Shown here one piece after another: positions 1 through 13,204 of a DNA stretch of 64,000 nucleotides. Location of the stretch: positions 372,001 through 436,000 of the forward strand of contig NC_013740.1 of NCBI RefSeq assembly GCF_000025305.1, written 5' to 3'. The translations under genes were made by a program, and so were the position numbers. Under the pieces are notes generated by a model. That model had not been told where the DNA came from. It did no database searches and worked only from the letters and a program-made list of their open reading frames with translations. The stretch's first letter is position 1; each line of letters begins with the position of its first letter. This DNA is from Acidaminococcus fermentans DSM 20731 (GTDB taxonomy: Bacteria; Bacillota; Negativicutes; Acidaminococcales; Acidaminococcaceae).

Positions 1-1
1 C

Positions 2-340
2 CTGAAAACCGGTCACGTAAGCAGCAAGATCGGCCGGGGGCGGCATACCACCCGGTTTGCAGAACTGCTGCCCTTTGCCGGAGGATATATTGTGGATACC
101 CCCGGTTTCGGGAACATCGACCTGTCCGAACTCCAGATGGACCAGGCGGCGGACGGGTTCCGGGAAATCCGGAAACAGGAGGGCCTCTGCCGGTTCACCG
201 GCTGCACCCATACCCATGAACCGGACTGTGAAGTGAAAGCGGCGGTGGAACGGGGAGAAATCGCCCCCAGCCGCTATGCTTCCTACTGCACCATCCGTCA
301 GGAACTGGCGGATCCAAAGAAAAGAGGTAAAAAATCATGA
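2..340 (+). CDS. rsgA: Ribosome small-subunit-dependent GTPase A, C-terminal part (5' end outside window)
   Basis: Only the last 112 codons are present; the open frame runs off the left edge. Visible are the circularly permuted GTPase motifs GRGRHTTR (switch region) and DTPGF (G3), followed by the RsgA zinc-binding tail with [14 protein letters not shown] and a later Cys. RsgA acts late in 30S subunit maturation and hydrolyses GTP on the ribosome. The stop codon overlaps the start of rpe (ATGA), so the two are translationally coupled; rsgA-rpe is a common pairing in Firmicutes. The family is clear, and only the missing N-terminal OB fold cannot be checked. Confidence 0.93.
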   Translation: MKTGHVSSKIGRGRHTTRFAELLPFAGGYIVDTPGFGNIDLSELQMDQAADGFREIRKQEGLCRFTGCTHTHEPDCEVKAAVERGEIAPSRYASYCTIRQELADPKKRGKKS

Positions 341-978
341 CCATCATTGCTCCTTCCATTTTGTCTTCTGATTTTTCCCGTCTGGGGGAAGAAGTGGCCC
401 GCATCCAGGATGCGGGAGCTGACTGGTGCCATATCGATGTGATGGACGGCCAGTTCGTCCCCAACCTGACCTTCGGGGCCCCTGTGGTGAAATCCCTGCG
501 GAAACGGACGGAGATGTTTTTTGACTGCCACCTGATGGTGGAAAATCCGGAAAACTATGTGGACAGCTTTGCCGCAGCCGGGGCCGACCTGATCTGCGTC
601 CATGCGGAAGCCACCCACCATCTCCACCGGCTGCTCCAGAGCATCCACAGCAAGGGCATCCAGGCCGGTGTGGCGCTGAACCCCGCCACGCCGCTGTGCC
701 AGATCGAGGAAATCCTGCCTTATGCGGACATGATCCTGATCATGAGCGTGAACCCCGGCTTTGGCGGGCAGAAATTCATCCCCACCAGTGTGGACAAGAT
801 CCGCCGGCTGAAACAGATGATCCGGGAGCGGGACCTGAAGACCCTGATCGAAGTGGACGGCGGGGTCAATGGGGAAACGGCCAAAGCCTGCCGGGAAGCC
901 GGGGCCGATGTGCTGGTGGCCGGATCCTTTGTGTTCGGAGCGGCGGATATGCAGGAAGCGGTAGCGGCCCTGCGGTAA
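337..978 (+). CDS. rpe: Ribulose-phosphate 3-epimerase
   Basis: A 213-residue cytosolic TIM-barrel enzyme that interconverts ribulose 5-phosphate and xylulose 5-phosphate in the pentose phosphate pathway. Family signatures are all present: [12 protein letters not shown] near residues 33-44 with the metal-binding His/Asp, [18 protein letters not shown] with the phosphate-loop glycines, and EVDGGVN near the C-terminus. The length is normal. The ATG overlaps the rsgA stop by four bases, so the start is fixed by coupling. The next gene starts four bases downstream of the stop, suggesting one transcript. Confidence 0.96.
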   Translation: MTIIAPSILSSDFSRLGEEVARIQDAGADWCHIDVMDGQFVPNLTFGAPVVKSLRKRTEMFFDCHLMVENPENYVDSFAAAGADLICVHAEATHHLHRLLQSIHSKGIQAGVALNPATPLCQIEEILPYADMILIMSVNPGFGGQKFIPTSVDKIRRLKQMIRERDLKTLIEVDGGVNGETAKACREAGADVLVAGSFVFGAADMQEAVAALR

Positions 979-982
979 GACC

Positions 983-2302
983 ATGAAAGCCTTTCTGCAG
1001 AAACACCGGCGGAAAATCAAATGGATCCTGCTCTGCGTCCTGGCCAGTTTTCTGGTGCTGGCATGGCTGGCCTACATTGCCAGTATCCATGCGGCCCAGA
1101 TCTTCAACCGGGAAATGGCCAGGCAGCATTTCTTTGACGGGACCATTACCGTGGAACGGCTGACGGCCACCCCTCTGGGCCATGTACGGTTTGAAAATCT
1201 GGAATGGAAGGGCAGCCATGACGGCAACCGGGTATTCATCCCCAGAGGATCCTTCCAGGTGAAGCCCATGGATATCGTCCTGAGGAAAATCAGCACCCGG
1301 ACCATCCAGGAACTGGAGCTGAACGAGGCGGAAATCGATCTGACCTTTACGGAGCATATGCATATCCGGGGCATCCAGGCGGCGGAACTGTCCCAGCCGG
1401 CGGCCCGGAAGGGAAAGAAGAAATTCGACATCAAGCTGAAAAACGTGGATGCCCGGGTGAAACTGAATCACTGCCGGATGACCGCACGCTACAGACAGCG
1501 GATCCATACCTTCCAGGATGTGAATGCGGATCTTCGCTACAACAGCAATGACCGGCTCACCATTGATTTTTCCACCGGGGAACTGGGCGGGACCCTGGAA
1601 GGAAAAGGGGTGGACATCCAGGGCAGTGTGGATCTGAAGCCTCCGGTTTCTACCTATGATCTGAAACTGGGCATCAAGGAACTGAATCCCTCCTCTCTGG
1701 GTACGGGGCTGAATATCCGGGAACGGGTCACCGCCAGTGCCACGGTAACGGGAGAGCTGCCGAAACCGGTGATCGTGGGAGAACTGTATATGCCCAATCT
1801 GAATCTGCCGGGTCTGAAGTTCACCGAGGTCAAAGGAAATTTCAAATACGAAGATGGATACATCGATGCCCAGAATGTAACGGCGGACATCTTCGAGGGG
1901 AACTGTGATGCCCGGGGCGGCTTCAACATCGACACCAAGGCCTATACGGTCAGTGTCATGGGCCATGACCTCCACAGTGAAGATGCCACCAACATCCCCT
2001 ATTTCCGGACCCTGGTGCAGCTGGACCTGAAAATGCTCTGCGATGGGGACAACCGGTCCACCCTGACCTACGGGTCCTTCTATTCCGGCAAGGGCATCTA
2101 TGCCATCATCAAGTTCAACTCCATCAAGGGGACTTTTTCCAACCAGTACAAGCAGCTGAAGTTCAGCGATGTGGAAATCAAATCGGACGGCGGCGACATT
2201 GTGGCGCCTCAGTTCGAGCTGGTGGACGGGAAACTGCAGATGGGAAATCTGTACTATGTGGCGCCGGGAGGCGCCCGGGCACGGATCCACTTTTTCGGAT
2301 AA
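983..2302 (+). CDS. AsmA/TamB-like membrane-anchored protein
   Basis: 439 residues. A short basic N-terminus is followed by one membrane segment at about residues 13-34, then a long region rich in alternating beta strands with short repeats of the kind TFxGxLxGxG and predicted export to the periplasm. This architecture matches AsmA/TamB-type proteins, which in diderm bacteria are thought to help lipid or protein transport between the membranes. No exact family motif can be quoted, so the call rests on overall composition. It follows rpe by four bases and ends in a strong hairpin. It fits an organism with an outer membrane. Confidence 0.55.
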   Translation: MKAFLQKHRRKIKWILLCVLASFLVLAWLAYIASIHAAQIFNREMARQHFFDGTITVERLTATPLGHVRFENLEWKGSHDGNRVFIPRGSFQVKPMDIVLRKISTRTIQELELNEAEIDLTFTEHMHIRGIQAAELSQPAARKGKKKFDIKLKNVDARVKLNHCRMTARYRQRIHTFQDVNADLRYNSNDRLTIDFSTGELGGTLEGKGVDIQGSVDLKPPVSTYDLKLGIKELNPSSLGTGLNIRERVTASATVTGELPKPVIVGELYMPNLNLPGLKFTEVKGNFKYEDGYIDAQNVTADIFEGNCDARGGFNIDTKAYTVSVMGHDLHSEDATNIPYFRTLVQLDLKMLCDGDNRSTLTYGSFYSGKGIYAIIKFNSIKGTFSNQYKQLKFSDVEIKSDGGDIVAPQFELVDGKLQMGNLYYVAPGGARARIHFFG

Positions 2303-2305
2303 AAC

Positions 2306-2336
2306 AGGGGCTGTTGGAGAAACAGCCCCTTTCTTT
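2306..2336 (+). terminator. Intrinsic terminator after the AsmA-like gene
   Basis: A 10-bp perfect stem (2306-2315 with 2321-2330, AGGGGCTGTT arm) and a 5-base loop, followed by TTCTTT. The stem sequence belongs to a family of near-identical GGGGCTGTTGC terminators seen elsewhere in the window. Confidence 0.85.
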
Positions 2337-2356
2337 GGGTAAAAAGGAGGAAGAGA

Positions 2357-3313
2357 ATGAAACTGCTGCGGATCCTGGGGATCCTGTTCCTGCTGCTGTC
2401 TGCCGGATGCGGACCGGCCGCACCGGAACAGGGGGGCTATACGGTGACCGATGTGCGGGGAAAGACCGTGCATCTGCCCCGTCCGCCCCGGAAAATCCTT
2501 ACCGACTCCCTCCATCTGGATGAGACCCTGCTGACCCTGGTGCCGGCGGATCATCTGGCCGGCGCCTGTTACCTGGACCGGGAGTCGGGGATTTCCTTCA
2601 TTGCAGAAGAAACCCGGTCCGTGGAGCCGGTTCTCCGGGAGGTGACTCCGGAAACGGTGGCAGGGACCAAACCGGACCTGTTTCTTGCTTCCACCTGGTC
2701 CGACCCGGGGCTGATCCAGAAAGTGGAGGAACTGGGAATCCCGGTGGTGGTGTGCCGGGGTCCGGTGACCCTGGAAGAAATCCGGGAAAATGTCCGGCTG
2801 ATGGCCCGGGCCCTGGACCGGGAAACGGTGGGGGAAAAAGTCCTGGCCCGGATGGATGACCAGCTGGAAAGGACGGAAAAGACCCTGGCCGCGCTGAAGG
2901 AGCCGGAACCGGTGGGAATGCTGGTTTCGCTCATGAGCCGGTATGGAGGCGGCGGATCCCTGTATGACGACCTGTGCCGCCGGGCCCATGTGGGCAACGG
3001 GCTGAGCCGGGCCGGTCTGCAGAACGGACAGCCCCTGACCCGGGAAGCCATCCTCCAGGCGGATCCGGATTTCTTCCTGATTTCCCTGCCCTATGGGGAG
3101 GAAAAAGCGGACTATGAGAAATTCCAGCAGCAGTTCTTTGCCGATCCGGCTCTCCAGGGACTGAAAGGGTATGACCGCCGGGTGGCCCTGCCGGACCGGT
3201 ATGTGTATGATGCGTCCCCCATGGCGGTTTACGGTATCCAGGCCCTGGCCAACGGAGCCTATGGGAGACCGCTATTTCCCCTGGAACGGGAACCTCTGCT
3301 GAAAGGATACTGA
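2357..3313 (+). CDS. ABC transporter substrate-binding lipoprotein (iron-siderophore/cobalamin class)
   Basis: 318 residues. The signal peptide ends in a lipobox (LLSAGC, Cys near residue 18), so the protein is a lipoprotein. The mature part has the two-lobed Peripla_BP_2 pattern: an N-terminal VTDVRGKTVHLPRPPRKIL stretch, KPDLFLAS, and a C-terminal YDASPMAVYGIQALAN segment. Such proteins deliver ferric siderophore, haem or cobalamin to a FecCD-type permease. An AAGGAGG site lies just upstream of the ATG. It is first in an operon with the ATPase and ExbB/ExbD/TonB, so the substrate probably first crosses the outer membrane by a TonB-dependent receptor. The exact ligand cannot be told. Confidence 0.85.
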   Translation: MKLLRILGILFLLLSAGCGPAAPEQGGYTVTDVRGKTVHLPRPPRKILTDSLHLDETLLTLVPADHLAGACYLDRESGISFIAEETRSVEPVLREVTPETVAGTKPDLFLASTWSDPGLIQKVEELGIPVVVCRGPVTLEEIRENVRLMARALDRETVGEKVLARMDDQLERTEKTLAALKEPEPVGMLVSLMSRYGGGGSLYDDLCRRAHVGNGLSRAGLQNGQPLTREAILQADPDFFLISLPYGEEKADYEKFQQQFFADPALQGLKGYDRRVALPDRYVYDASPMAVYGIQALANGAYGRPLFPLEREPLLKGY

Positions 3314-3314
3314 T

Positions 3315-4142
3315 ATGGAACTGACAATGGCAAAAGGAAAGGTGGGCTATGGTGGGAAAACAGTCCTGGAGAATCTGGATCTGTGCCTGAAACCGGGAGA
3401 CTGCCTCGGCCTTGTGGGACCCAACGGGGCCGGGAAAAGCACCATGCTGAGGACTTTGGCGGGGATCCTGCCTCTCCAGGCCGGAGCACTGACCCTGGGA
3501 GACCGGCCCCTGGGAGAATGGAACCGGCGGGAATGGAGCCGGCAGGTGTCCTATCTGCCCCAGGAAAGAGAACTGCCCTTTGGCTATACGGCGGAATCCA
3601 CTGTGCTGATGGGCCGGTATCCCTATCTGGGCTGGCAGCAGCAGGAAGGCAGCCGGGAAAAAGCACAGGCCAGGGCCTGTCTCGGACTGTTCGGGCTGGA
3701 AAAAATGGCGGCACGGCCTGTCACGGAACTGTCCGGAGGGCAGCGGCAGCGGGTGCTGCTGGCCCGGATCCTGATCCAGCAGACCCCTGTGGTCCTGTTG
3801 GATGAACCTACGGCGGAACTGGATCTGGTCTATGAAAATACGGTACTGGGGCTGAGCCGGCAGCTGGCCCGTGCCGGACGGAGCGTGGTCCTGTCCCTCC
3901 ACGATATCGGTCAGGCTGCCCGGTACTGTACCCGGCTTGTTTTGCTGGGGCAGGGAGGGATGCTGGCCCAGGGGTCCCCCCGGGACGTGCTGACGGAAGA
4001 AAGGCTGGAGGCGGCCTATGGGGTACCGTTCCTGGTGCGGGAACAGGAGGGTGAACTGACGGTCCGGGTCCGGCAGGATCCGGACCGGGAAGCCCGGGAA
4101 GAAAAATGGCTGGAGCAGATTTTGGAAAACAGGGAGGCATAA
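3315..4142 (+). CDS. ABC transporter ATP-binding protein (FepC/BtuD class)
   Basis: 275 residues with Walker A GPNGAGKST (near residue 36), signature LSGGQRQR, Walker B VVLLDEPTAELD and the H-loop SLHDIGQAARYC. VLMGRYPYLGW is typical of the iron-complex and vitamin B12 importer subfamily. It starts one base after the stop of the binding protein. The expected FecCD-type permease gene is not between these genes or anywhere else in the window, so the membrane subunit must be coded elsewhere, or the pair serves a distant transporter. Confidence 0.88.
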   Translation: MELTMAKGKVGYGGKTVLENLDLCLKPGDCLGLVGPNGAGKSTMLRTLAGILPLQAGALTLGDRPLGEWNRREWSRQVSYLPQERELPFGYTAESTVLMGRYPYLGWQQQEGSREKAQARACLGLFGLEKMAARPVTELSGGQRQRVLLARILIQQTPVVLLDEPTAELDLVYENTVLGLSRQLARAGRSVVLSLHDIGQAARYCTRLVLLGQGGMLAQGSPRDVLTEERLEAAYGVPFLVREQEGELTVRVRQDPDREAREEKWLEQILENREA

Positions 4143-4146
4143 GCGA

Positions 4147-4785
4147 ATGATTGGATGGCTGGAGTATGGATGGATGTATTTTCTGCGGGGCGGGGTGGTG
4201 ATGTGGCCCCTGCTTCTGTGTTCGCTGGTTTCTCTGACCCTCATCCTGGAACGGGGGGCTTTTTTCCGGCGGGAAGATTCCGGCAGGGACTATCCCCGCA
4301 CCTTCTGCCGGATGGTGCGGCAGAAACAATGGCAGGACCTGCTGGCAATGAGCCGCCGGACCCGGGGTGCCCAGGCGGAACTGGGAATCCGGCTGCTGAC
4401 GGCTCCGCCGGAGGCCCGGGAGAAGGAAAGTTATATCCTGGGAGAAAGCCAGCAGCTGGTAAGCCGTTTTGACAAAGGGCTGAACTACCTGTCCGTCATC
4501 GTTACCCTGGCACCCATCCTGGGACTCCTGGGCACCATTACCGGCATGATGTCCTCTTTCCAGGCCCTGGGGGACCGGTGGGACAATCCCCTGGGGGTTA
4601 CAGCCGGGGTGGCGGAAGCCATGATCACCACTGTGTTCGGCCTGCTGATCGCCATTGGGACCATCTGCTTCCACACCTATTTTTCCCAACGGGTGAATAC
4701 GGTGCTGGAAGAAGTGGAACAGATGGACAATGCCTTTATGGAAAACGCCGGGGATATGCCCCGTGAGGGAGGGAAGAGAGTATGA
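4147..4785 (+). CDS. exbB: ExbB/TolQ-family proton channel subunit
   Basis: 212 residues with three membrane segments: near residues 15-35, then a pair at about 110-135 and 150-175, separated by a cytoplasmic domain. The MotA/TolQ/ExbB signature covers APILGLLGTITGMMSSF and VAEAMITTVFGLLIAIGTI. With ExbD it forms the inner-membrane proton channel that energises TonB. Its stop overlaps the exbD start by four bases. The order ExbB-ExbD-TonB right after an iron/B12-type ABC pair supports ExbB rather than TolQ. Confidence 0.9.
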   Translation: MIGWLEYGWMYFLRGGVVMWPLLLCSLVSLTLILERGAFFRREDSGRDYPRTFCRMVRQKQWQDLLAMSRRTRGAQAELGIRLLTAPPEAREKESYILGESQQLVSRFDKGLNYLSVIVTLAPILGLLGTITGMMSSFQALGDRWDNPLGVTAGVAEAMITTVFGLLIAIGTICFHTYFSQRVNTVLEEVEQMDNAFMENAGDMPREGGKRV

Positions 4786-5198
4786 TCCATCTCCATCGGT
4801 CAGGGGGAGAGAAACATCCCTCCATCCAGATTTCACCCATGATCGATATGGTGTTCCTGCTGCTGATTTTTTTCATCGTCTGTACCATGTACATGACCCA
4901 GCAGAAGGGTGTACCGGTGGAACTGCCGGCAGGACGGGGACAGCTGCAGCAGAAAGCCCAGGTGGAAGTGACCCTGCCCAGGGACGGGACTATCTGGTAC
5001 CAGGATCATCCGGTGACTGTGGAGGAACTGGTCCGGGAAGCGGCTGCGGCGGCCAGGGAAAACCCCCATCAGACCATAAACCTGCGGGCGGACAAGGAAG
5101 TCAGCTATGGCCGGGTCATGGGAATCATGGGGGAACTGAAACGGGCGGGACTGGAAGAATTTTCCCTTTCCGTTTCCACAGGTGAAGCCCATGGCTAA
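4782..5198 (+). CDS. exbD: ExbD/TolR-family protein
   Basis: 138 residues. A short cytoplasmic N-terminus is followed by one membrane helix containing the essential Asp (ISPMIDMVFLLLIFFIV, about residues 18-36), then a small periplasmic domain ending in a TolR-like beta-alpha pattern. It is the partner of ExbB in proton-driven TonB energisation. Four-base overlap with exbB upstream; the tonB start lies inside its 3' end. Length and motif are typical. Confidence 0.9.
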   Translation: MIHLHRSGGEKHPSIQISPMIDMVFLLLIFFIVCTMYMTQQKGVPVELPAGRGQLQQKAQVEVTLPRDGTIWYQDHPVTVEELVREAAAAARENPHQTINLRADKEVSYGRVMGIMGELKRAGLEEFSLSVSTGEAHG

Positions 5199-5961
5199 GC
5201 CGGAATGGAACCGGTATTTCAGCCTGTCCCTGCTGGCCCATCTGCTGATCCTGTCCTTGGGAGGGGCCCTGCTTTATGCCCATCGGTCCCTGCCGGAAAC
5301 GCCGCAGGAATCCATCCGGGTCCATCTGGCGGGGCCGGACAGAGGCAGGGGAAATGCCGGAACCCCGGGAAAAGGAAAGGATTCCGCAGCACAGCAGGGA
5401 AACGGGACGGCCCATGCCGGGACCGGAGAACAGGACAGGCTGTTGGAACAGCTGATGGAAGCCCCCAGCCGGGTCAATGACCGGGGTGAAGTGGAGCGCC
5501 CGGAAAGGAACGGCGCACAGGAATCGGGAGGAGAGCAGGCTGGGGTCAGTCCTTCTTCTGGCGGATCCGGAGAAACTGGGGGAAGCGGGAACCTGGCAGG
5601 AAACGGACAGGGGAACGGTTCCGGCGGTCCTGGTGCAGGGGATGGATCCGGAGCATCCCAGGGCGGCGGGGAAAGCCTGGAGGACCGGAGCCGTGATGCC
5701 AGTCTGGAAAGCTACAGCAAAATCTATCCCCAGGCCGCCCGGGCTTCGGGAGAAGAAGGGACGGCCCAGGTGGGGGTTGAAATCAGTGCCGGAGGAGAGG
5801 TGCTGTCCGCCTGGCTGGAAAGCAGCACCGGCTATGACCGTCTGGACCGGGCCGCTTTGAAAAGTGCCCGGCAGTGGACATTTTCCCCGGCCCTGGATGC
5901 AGCCGGACATCCTGTGCCTTCCCGGAAAAGCGTCACCGTGGTGTATTTCCTTACGGAGTAG
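5191..5961 (+). CDS. tonB: TonB-like energy transducer with a Gly/Ser/Asn-rich linker
   Basis: 256 residues from ATG 5191, which has AGGTG six bases upstream; an in-frame GTG at 5182 is possible. One N-terminal membrane segment (SLLAHLLILSLGGALLYAH) is followed by a linker of about 120 residues rich in Gly, Ser, Asn and Gln, then a C-terminal TonB domain (about the last 85 residues) with GTAQVGVEISAGGEV and ALKSARQWTFSPA. It passes proton-motive energy from ExbB/ExbD to outer-membrane receptors. The usual proline-rich spacer is missing, which is odd. Last gene of the operon; a receptor that could be a client lies at 42.3 kb. Confidence 0.85.
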   Translation: MAKPEWNRYFSLSLLAHLLILSLGGALLYAHRSLPETPQESIRVHLAGPDRGRGNAGTPGKGKDSAAQQGNGTAHAGTGEQDRLLEQLMEAPSRVNDRGEVERPERNGAQESGGEQAGVSPSSGGSGETGGSGNLAGNGQGNGSGGPGAGDGSGASQGGGESLEDRSRDASLESYSKIYPQAARASGEEGTAQVGVEISAGGEVLSAWLESSTGYDRLDRAALKSARQWTFSPALDAAGHPVPSRKSVTVVYFLTE

Positions 5962-5979
5962 AGGCGGAAGAATCCCGTC

Positions 5980-6008
5980 TTGCACCGGAAAAGGACTCTT
6001 TGTATAAT
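5980..6008 (+). promoter_or_regulatory. Sigma-A-type promoter
   Basis: TTGCAC at 5980-5985 and TATAAT at 6003-6008 with a 17-base spacer. It starts about 19 bases after the tonB stop and serves the gene at 6044. Confidence 0.75.
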
Positions 6009-6043
6009 ACAGACGATGGAGAAAAGGGAAAGGAAGATGTGCT

Positions 6044-6787
6044 ATGGTCCAGAAGAAAATCCGTACCCTTGCCTGCAGCACCCTGCTGGCAGGATTGTGG
6101 ATGCTGATGGGAGCGGGGGCTGCCCAGGCGCAGCCGGCCACCGCCTCGGAAGCCGCCCACCATGTAATCGAACAGGAGCTCCAGAGCCATGTGCCCGGAC
6201 AGGCTGTGTATGCCCGGAACGGAGTGGTGATCCGGAGTGGGATCCTGGGGGAAAAAGACCTGCTGATCCATTATCCCCAGGTAAGAGTCATGGGAAATCC
6301 CCAGGCATCCAGGAAGATTTCCCGGTATTTTGCAAAGCAGGCCAATCTGTCCCGGGAAAACTACAACAAGGCCAATACCATGGAAGAAAAACTGACTTCC
6401 CGGGTGGATTTCCAGGTAAGTTACCATGGAAACCGGTATCTGTCCTTCCAGACGTATGGCTATGACTATGTGGAACGGGCGGCCCATCCCACCAGCTGGG
6501 AACTGGGGAAGACCTTTGATCTGACCACCGGGGAACGGGTACCCTGGCAGAAAGTCATCCGTCAGGATCTGCGGGATCAGTTTACCCTGAAGAAAATCAA
6601 TGAAGCCCTCTGGAATACGGAATATGGGAAAGGTCATTATTTCTTCCAGGATTTCAAGGGCCTGGAAAAACTGCCGGAAAACTATTATCTGGACGAAAAG
6701 GGCCATGTCCATTTTGTCTTTGGACAATACGAAATCGCCCCCTATGCGGTGGGGATCATCGATCTGAATATGGGGCTGGGAGTGTAA
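6044..6787 (+). CDS. Secreted protein with DUF4163/DUF3298-like (RsiV C-terminal-type) region
   Basis: 247 residues. A signal peptide (basic MVQKKIR, hydrophobic core, cleavage near AQAQ/P) is followed by an exported domain. The pattern SVDF-like strand, YLSFQTYGYDYVERAAHPTSW and KTFDLTTGERVPW followed by a helix resembles the DUF3298 domain found in RsiV and PdaC, where the motif with a His before a Tyr/Trp and 'FDLxTGexv' is usual. AAGGAAG lies upstream of the ATG. It has its own promoter and a terminator downstream, so it is monocistronic. Function unknown; lysozyme or peptidoglycan-fragment binding is only an analogy. Confidence 0.6.
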   Translation: MVQKKIRTLACSTLLAGLWMLMGAGAAQAQPATASEAAHHVIEQELQSHVPGQAVYARNGVVIRSGILGEKDLLIHYPQVRVMGNPQASRKISRYFAKQANLSRENYNKANTMEEKLTSRVDFQVSYHGNRYLSFQTYGYDYVERAAHPTSWELGKTFDLTTGERVPWQKVIRQDLRDQFTLKKINEALWNTEYGKGHYFFQDFKGLEKLPENYYLDEKGHVHFVFGQYEIAPYAVGIIDLNMGLGV

Positions 6788-6816
6788 CGAAGGATACGTT
6801 CTTTTCGGCAGCCGGA

Positions 6817-6854
6817 GCAGACAGCGGGCAAAAGTGGCCTGGCTGTCTGTTTTG
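6817..6854 (+). terminator. Intrinsic terminator
   Basis: Stem CAGACAGC (6818-6825) with GCTGTCTG (6842-6849), followed by TTTTGG. It ends transcription of the secreted-protein gene. Confidence 0.65.
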
Positions 6855-6913
6855 GTTTACAATAACAGAAGAAGGGAATTCCGGTCAGAACAAGGAAGAA
6901 GGAGAGGATAAAG

Positions 6914-7996
6914 ATGAAACTGTGGAAGAAGGAACTGATGGGGTGTGCCCTGGCAGGACTGGTGGGGCTGGGGACTGCATTTGGAGCCGTACCGGCTTCT
7001 CAGGCGGAAGCCGGCGGCGTGCTGGTGGATGTGCTGGGAACCGCCATTGCCGGGACTATGTACCGGGACAAGGTCATGGGGGTCTACAAGACGTACAACA
7101 ACACCGACAAAGGCCGGCAGGAATGGTTCGAACATATGAAGGAAGAAGAAGGGGTGGTGGACAATGAGTATCTGAACAGCCGTCTGGATACCATTATGGC
7201 CAACGTAACCGCGGGAATCGGGGCCGTGGATCCTACGGTATACAAGAAACCCTATCATTATTTCATCAGCCCCCATGATGATGCCAACGCGTACTGCACC
7301 ATCGGACACAATGTGAATGTATACAAGGGGATCTTCAATCTGTTCCCCACCGATGATGAAATCGCAGTGGTGATTGGCCATGAACTGGGCCATGGCCAGA
7401 AAGACCATCCCATCCAGGGCGTGAAAAAATCCCTGAATGCAGCGGTACTGGCAGAGATGGCCAATGCAGCCACCGGAGGTATAGCCAGCGGAGCCATTGG
7501 ACAGCTGTATACCTATACCCGGAACGTCCATTTGTCCAAACCCATGGAATGGGAAGCGGACAATCTGGCTTTTGACTATATCACCCACACCAATTACAAT
7601 CCGGGCGCCACGGCAGCCGTATGGCAGCGGTTCCTGGAAAAATATGGGAATATGAACGTCCATTGGAGCGACCATCCCACCTGTACCGAACGGCGGGAGA
7701 ACTACGTGAAAAAACTCAACGCCTGGAGCAACAAACATGTGGATGACAAAGACGGCGTGGTGTATGTGAACAAGAAAGAATTCATCACCCCCAGCGCCAC
7801 CGGCTCCATGTCCAGCAAGGAACGGTCCTACTTCGTCATGGGGAATCTGGCCGCCGTGTACCACAACAACAAGACGGCCCCGGAAGCTTATGCCAATGGA
7901 GATACAGTGATGATGGGAGAACAGCCTATTATGACCAGTACCGGGGATGATCCTACGGCAGAAGAATTGGCAGCCAAACTGAATCGAATCAAATGA
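6914..7996 (+). CDS. Secreted M48-type zinc metallopeptidase
   Basis: 360 residues with an N-terminal signal peptide (MKLWKKELMGCALAGLVGL, cleavage after SQA). The zinc site HELGHGQKDH lies at about residue 156, and a downstream EWEADNLAFDY supplies the third ligand, as in M48 peptidases (HEXXH plus ExxxD). PTDDEIAVVIGHELGH is the classical core. No membrane helices follow the signal, so it resembles the soluble periplasmic BepA/LoiP type rather than HtpX. These proteases deal with misassembled envelope proteins. It has a good Shine-Dalgarno and is monocistronic, closed by a bidirectional terminator. Confidence 0.85.
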   Translation: MKLWKKELMGCALAGLVGLGTAFGAVPASQAEAGGVLVDVLGTAIAGTMYRDKVMGVYKTYNNTDKGRQEWFEHMKEEEGVVDNEYLNSRLDTIMANVTAGIGAVDPTVYKKPYHYFISPHDDANAYCTIGHNVNVYKGIFNLFPTDDEIAVVIGHELGHGQKDHPIQGVKKSLNAAVLAEMANAATGGIASGAIGQLYTYTRNVHLSKPMEWEADNLAFDYITHTNYNPGATAAVWQRFLEKYGNMNVHWSDHPTCTERRENYVKKLNAWSNKHVDDKDGVVYVNKKEFITPSATGSMSSKERSYFVMGNLAAVYHNNKTAPEAYANGDTVMMGEQPIMTSTGDDPTAEELAAKLNRIK

Positions 7997-8011
7997 TGGA
8001 ATAAATAAAAT

Positions 8012-8061
8012 AAAAGAGCGTTTAATTGTCCGTGACAGGCCGAACAATTAAACGCTCTTTT
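8012..8061. terminator. Bidirectional terminator, 18-bp perfect stem
   Basis: Arms 8012-8029 and 8044-8061 are exact reverse complements (AAAAGAGCGTTTAATTGT), with a 14-base loop. The A/T ends give a U-run on either strand. Confidence 0.85.
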
Positions 8062-8480
8062 AAAAATAGAACGAGTTGAAATGAAACAAAGAGTAAAAGA
8101 ATGTAAAAAATACATATGAAAGTAAAATATACGTAAATAACCGTAAATAAGAAAAATATAAACGATAATATGGAATTTGAAGGATCGATATAAGTATGGT
8201 ATTATAATTAAGCGTTCTCGAGAGAGAATGCAGTCAGAAATCAGCTTCAACAACCAGATGTTTTCAAAAGAAAATAAAAAAGTTGTTGACAGAAACAATG
8301 ATTCCTGATAAAATAAAAAAGCTGTCGCTGAGACAGTGAGACGAACTTTGAGAACTGAATATTGTTGACAGATGTGCGGGTCAAGTCACTTTTAGTGATG
8401 AGATCGAGTCACCTGGATGACAACCAGGTTAAAAAATCAAAGCTAGTTTTTCGAGAGCCAAGCGGCTCTTCAAAATATCT
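8062..8480 (+). other. rrn operon leader and promoter region
   Basis: An AT-rich stretch with no gene. It holds the rrn promoter (8286-8314) and perhaps a second -10 (TATAAT, 8203-8208, no good -35). It also holds the 5' strand of the 16S processing stem (8351-8378), which pairs with 10085-10115 across one small bulge. Small hairpins near 8385-8475 may be antitermination or assembly signals, but I cannot identify a boxA with certainty. Confidence 0.7.
8286..8314 (+). promoter_or_regulatory. rrn promoter with extended -10
   Basis: TTGACA (8286-8291), 17-base spacer, TAAAAT (8309-8314) preceded by TGA. This near-consensus extended -10 promoter fits rRNA transcription. Confidence 0.85.
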
Positions 8481-10039
<1,559 letters not shown>

Positions 10040-10297
10040 ATGGAGAACCGAAGGAGTCCAAGGACTTACTTCTATTCTCGTCGACGCACATCTGTCAGGA
10101 ACAATATTCGGTTCTCAGGGCTCGTCCCTGAACATGAACCTTGAAAACTTCATAGAAGAGACAAAACAAAGTCTTAGACATTGTGATGAATGTCTAAGCA
10201 CCTCTGATCTAAATGCGAATTTAGAAACGAGTAACGAGAATACCAGGGAACGTAAGTTCCTTAGTAAACTGAACCAGAAAATTGCGAAAGCAATTTT
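10040..10297 (+). other. 16S-23S spacer without tRNA genes
   Basis: 258 bases with no tRNA cloverleaf. It holds the 3' strand of the 16S processing stem (10085-10115, pairs with 8351-8378) and the 5' strand of the 23S processing stem (10139-10163, pairs with 13390-13412). A small hairpin AAATTG/CAATTT (10280-10297) lies just before the 23S. An apparent 63-codon frame across this spacer is not a gene. Confidence 0.8.

Positions 10298-13204
<2,907 letters not shown>

Noticed and set aside
8203-8208. A second rrn promoter (TATAAT)
   Set aside because: The closest TTGAAG gives a 20-base spacer; kept only as a possibility in the leader entry.
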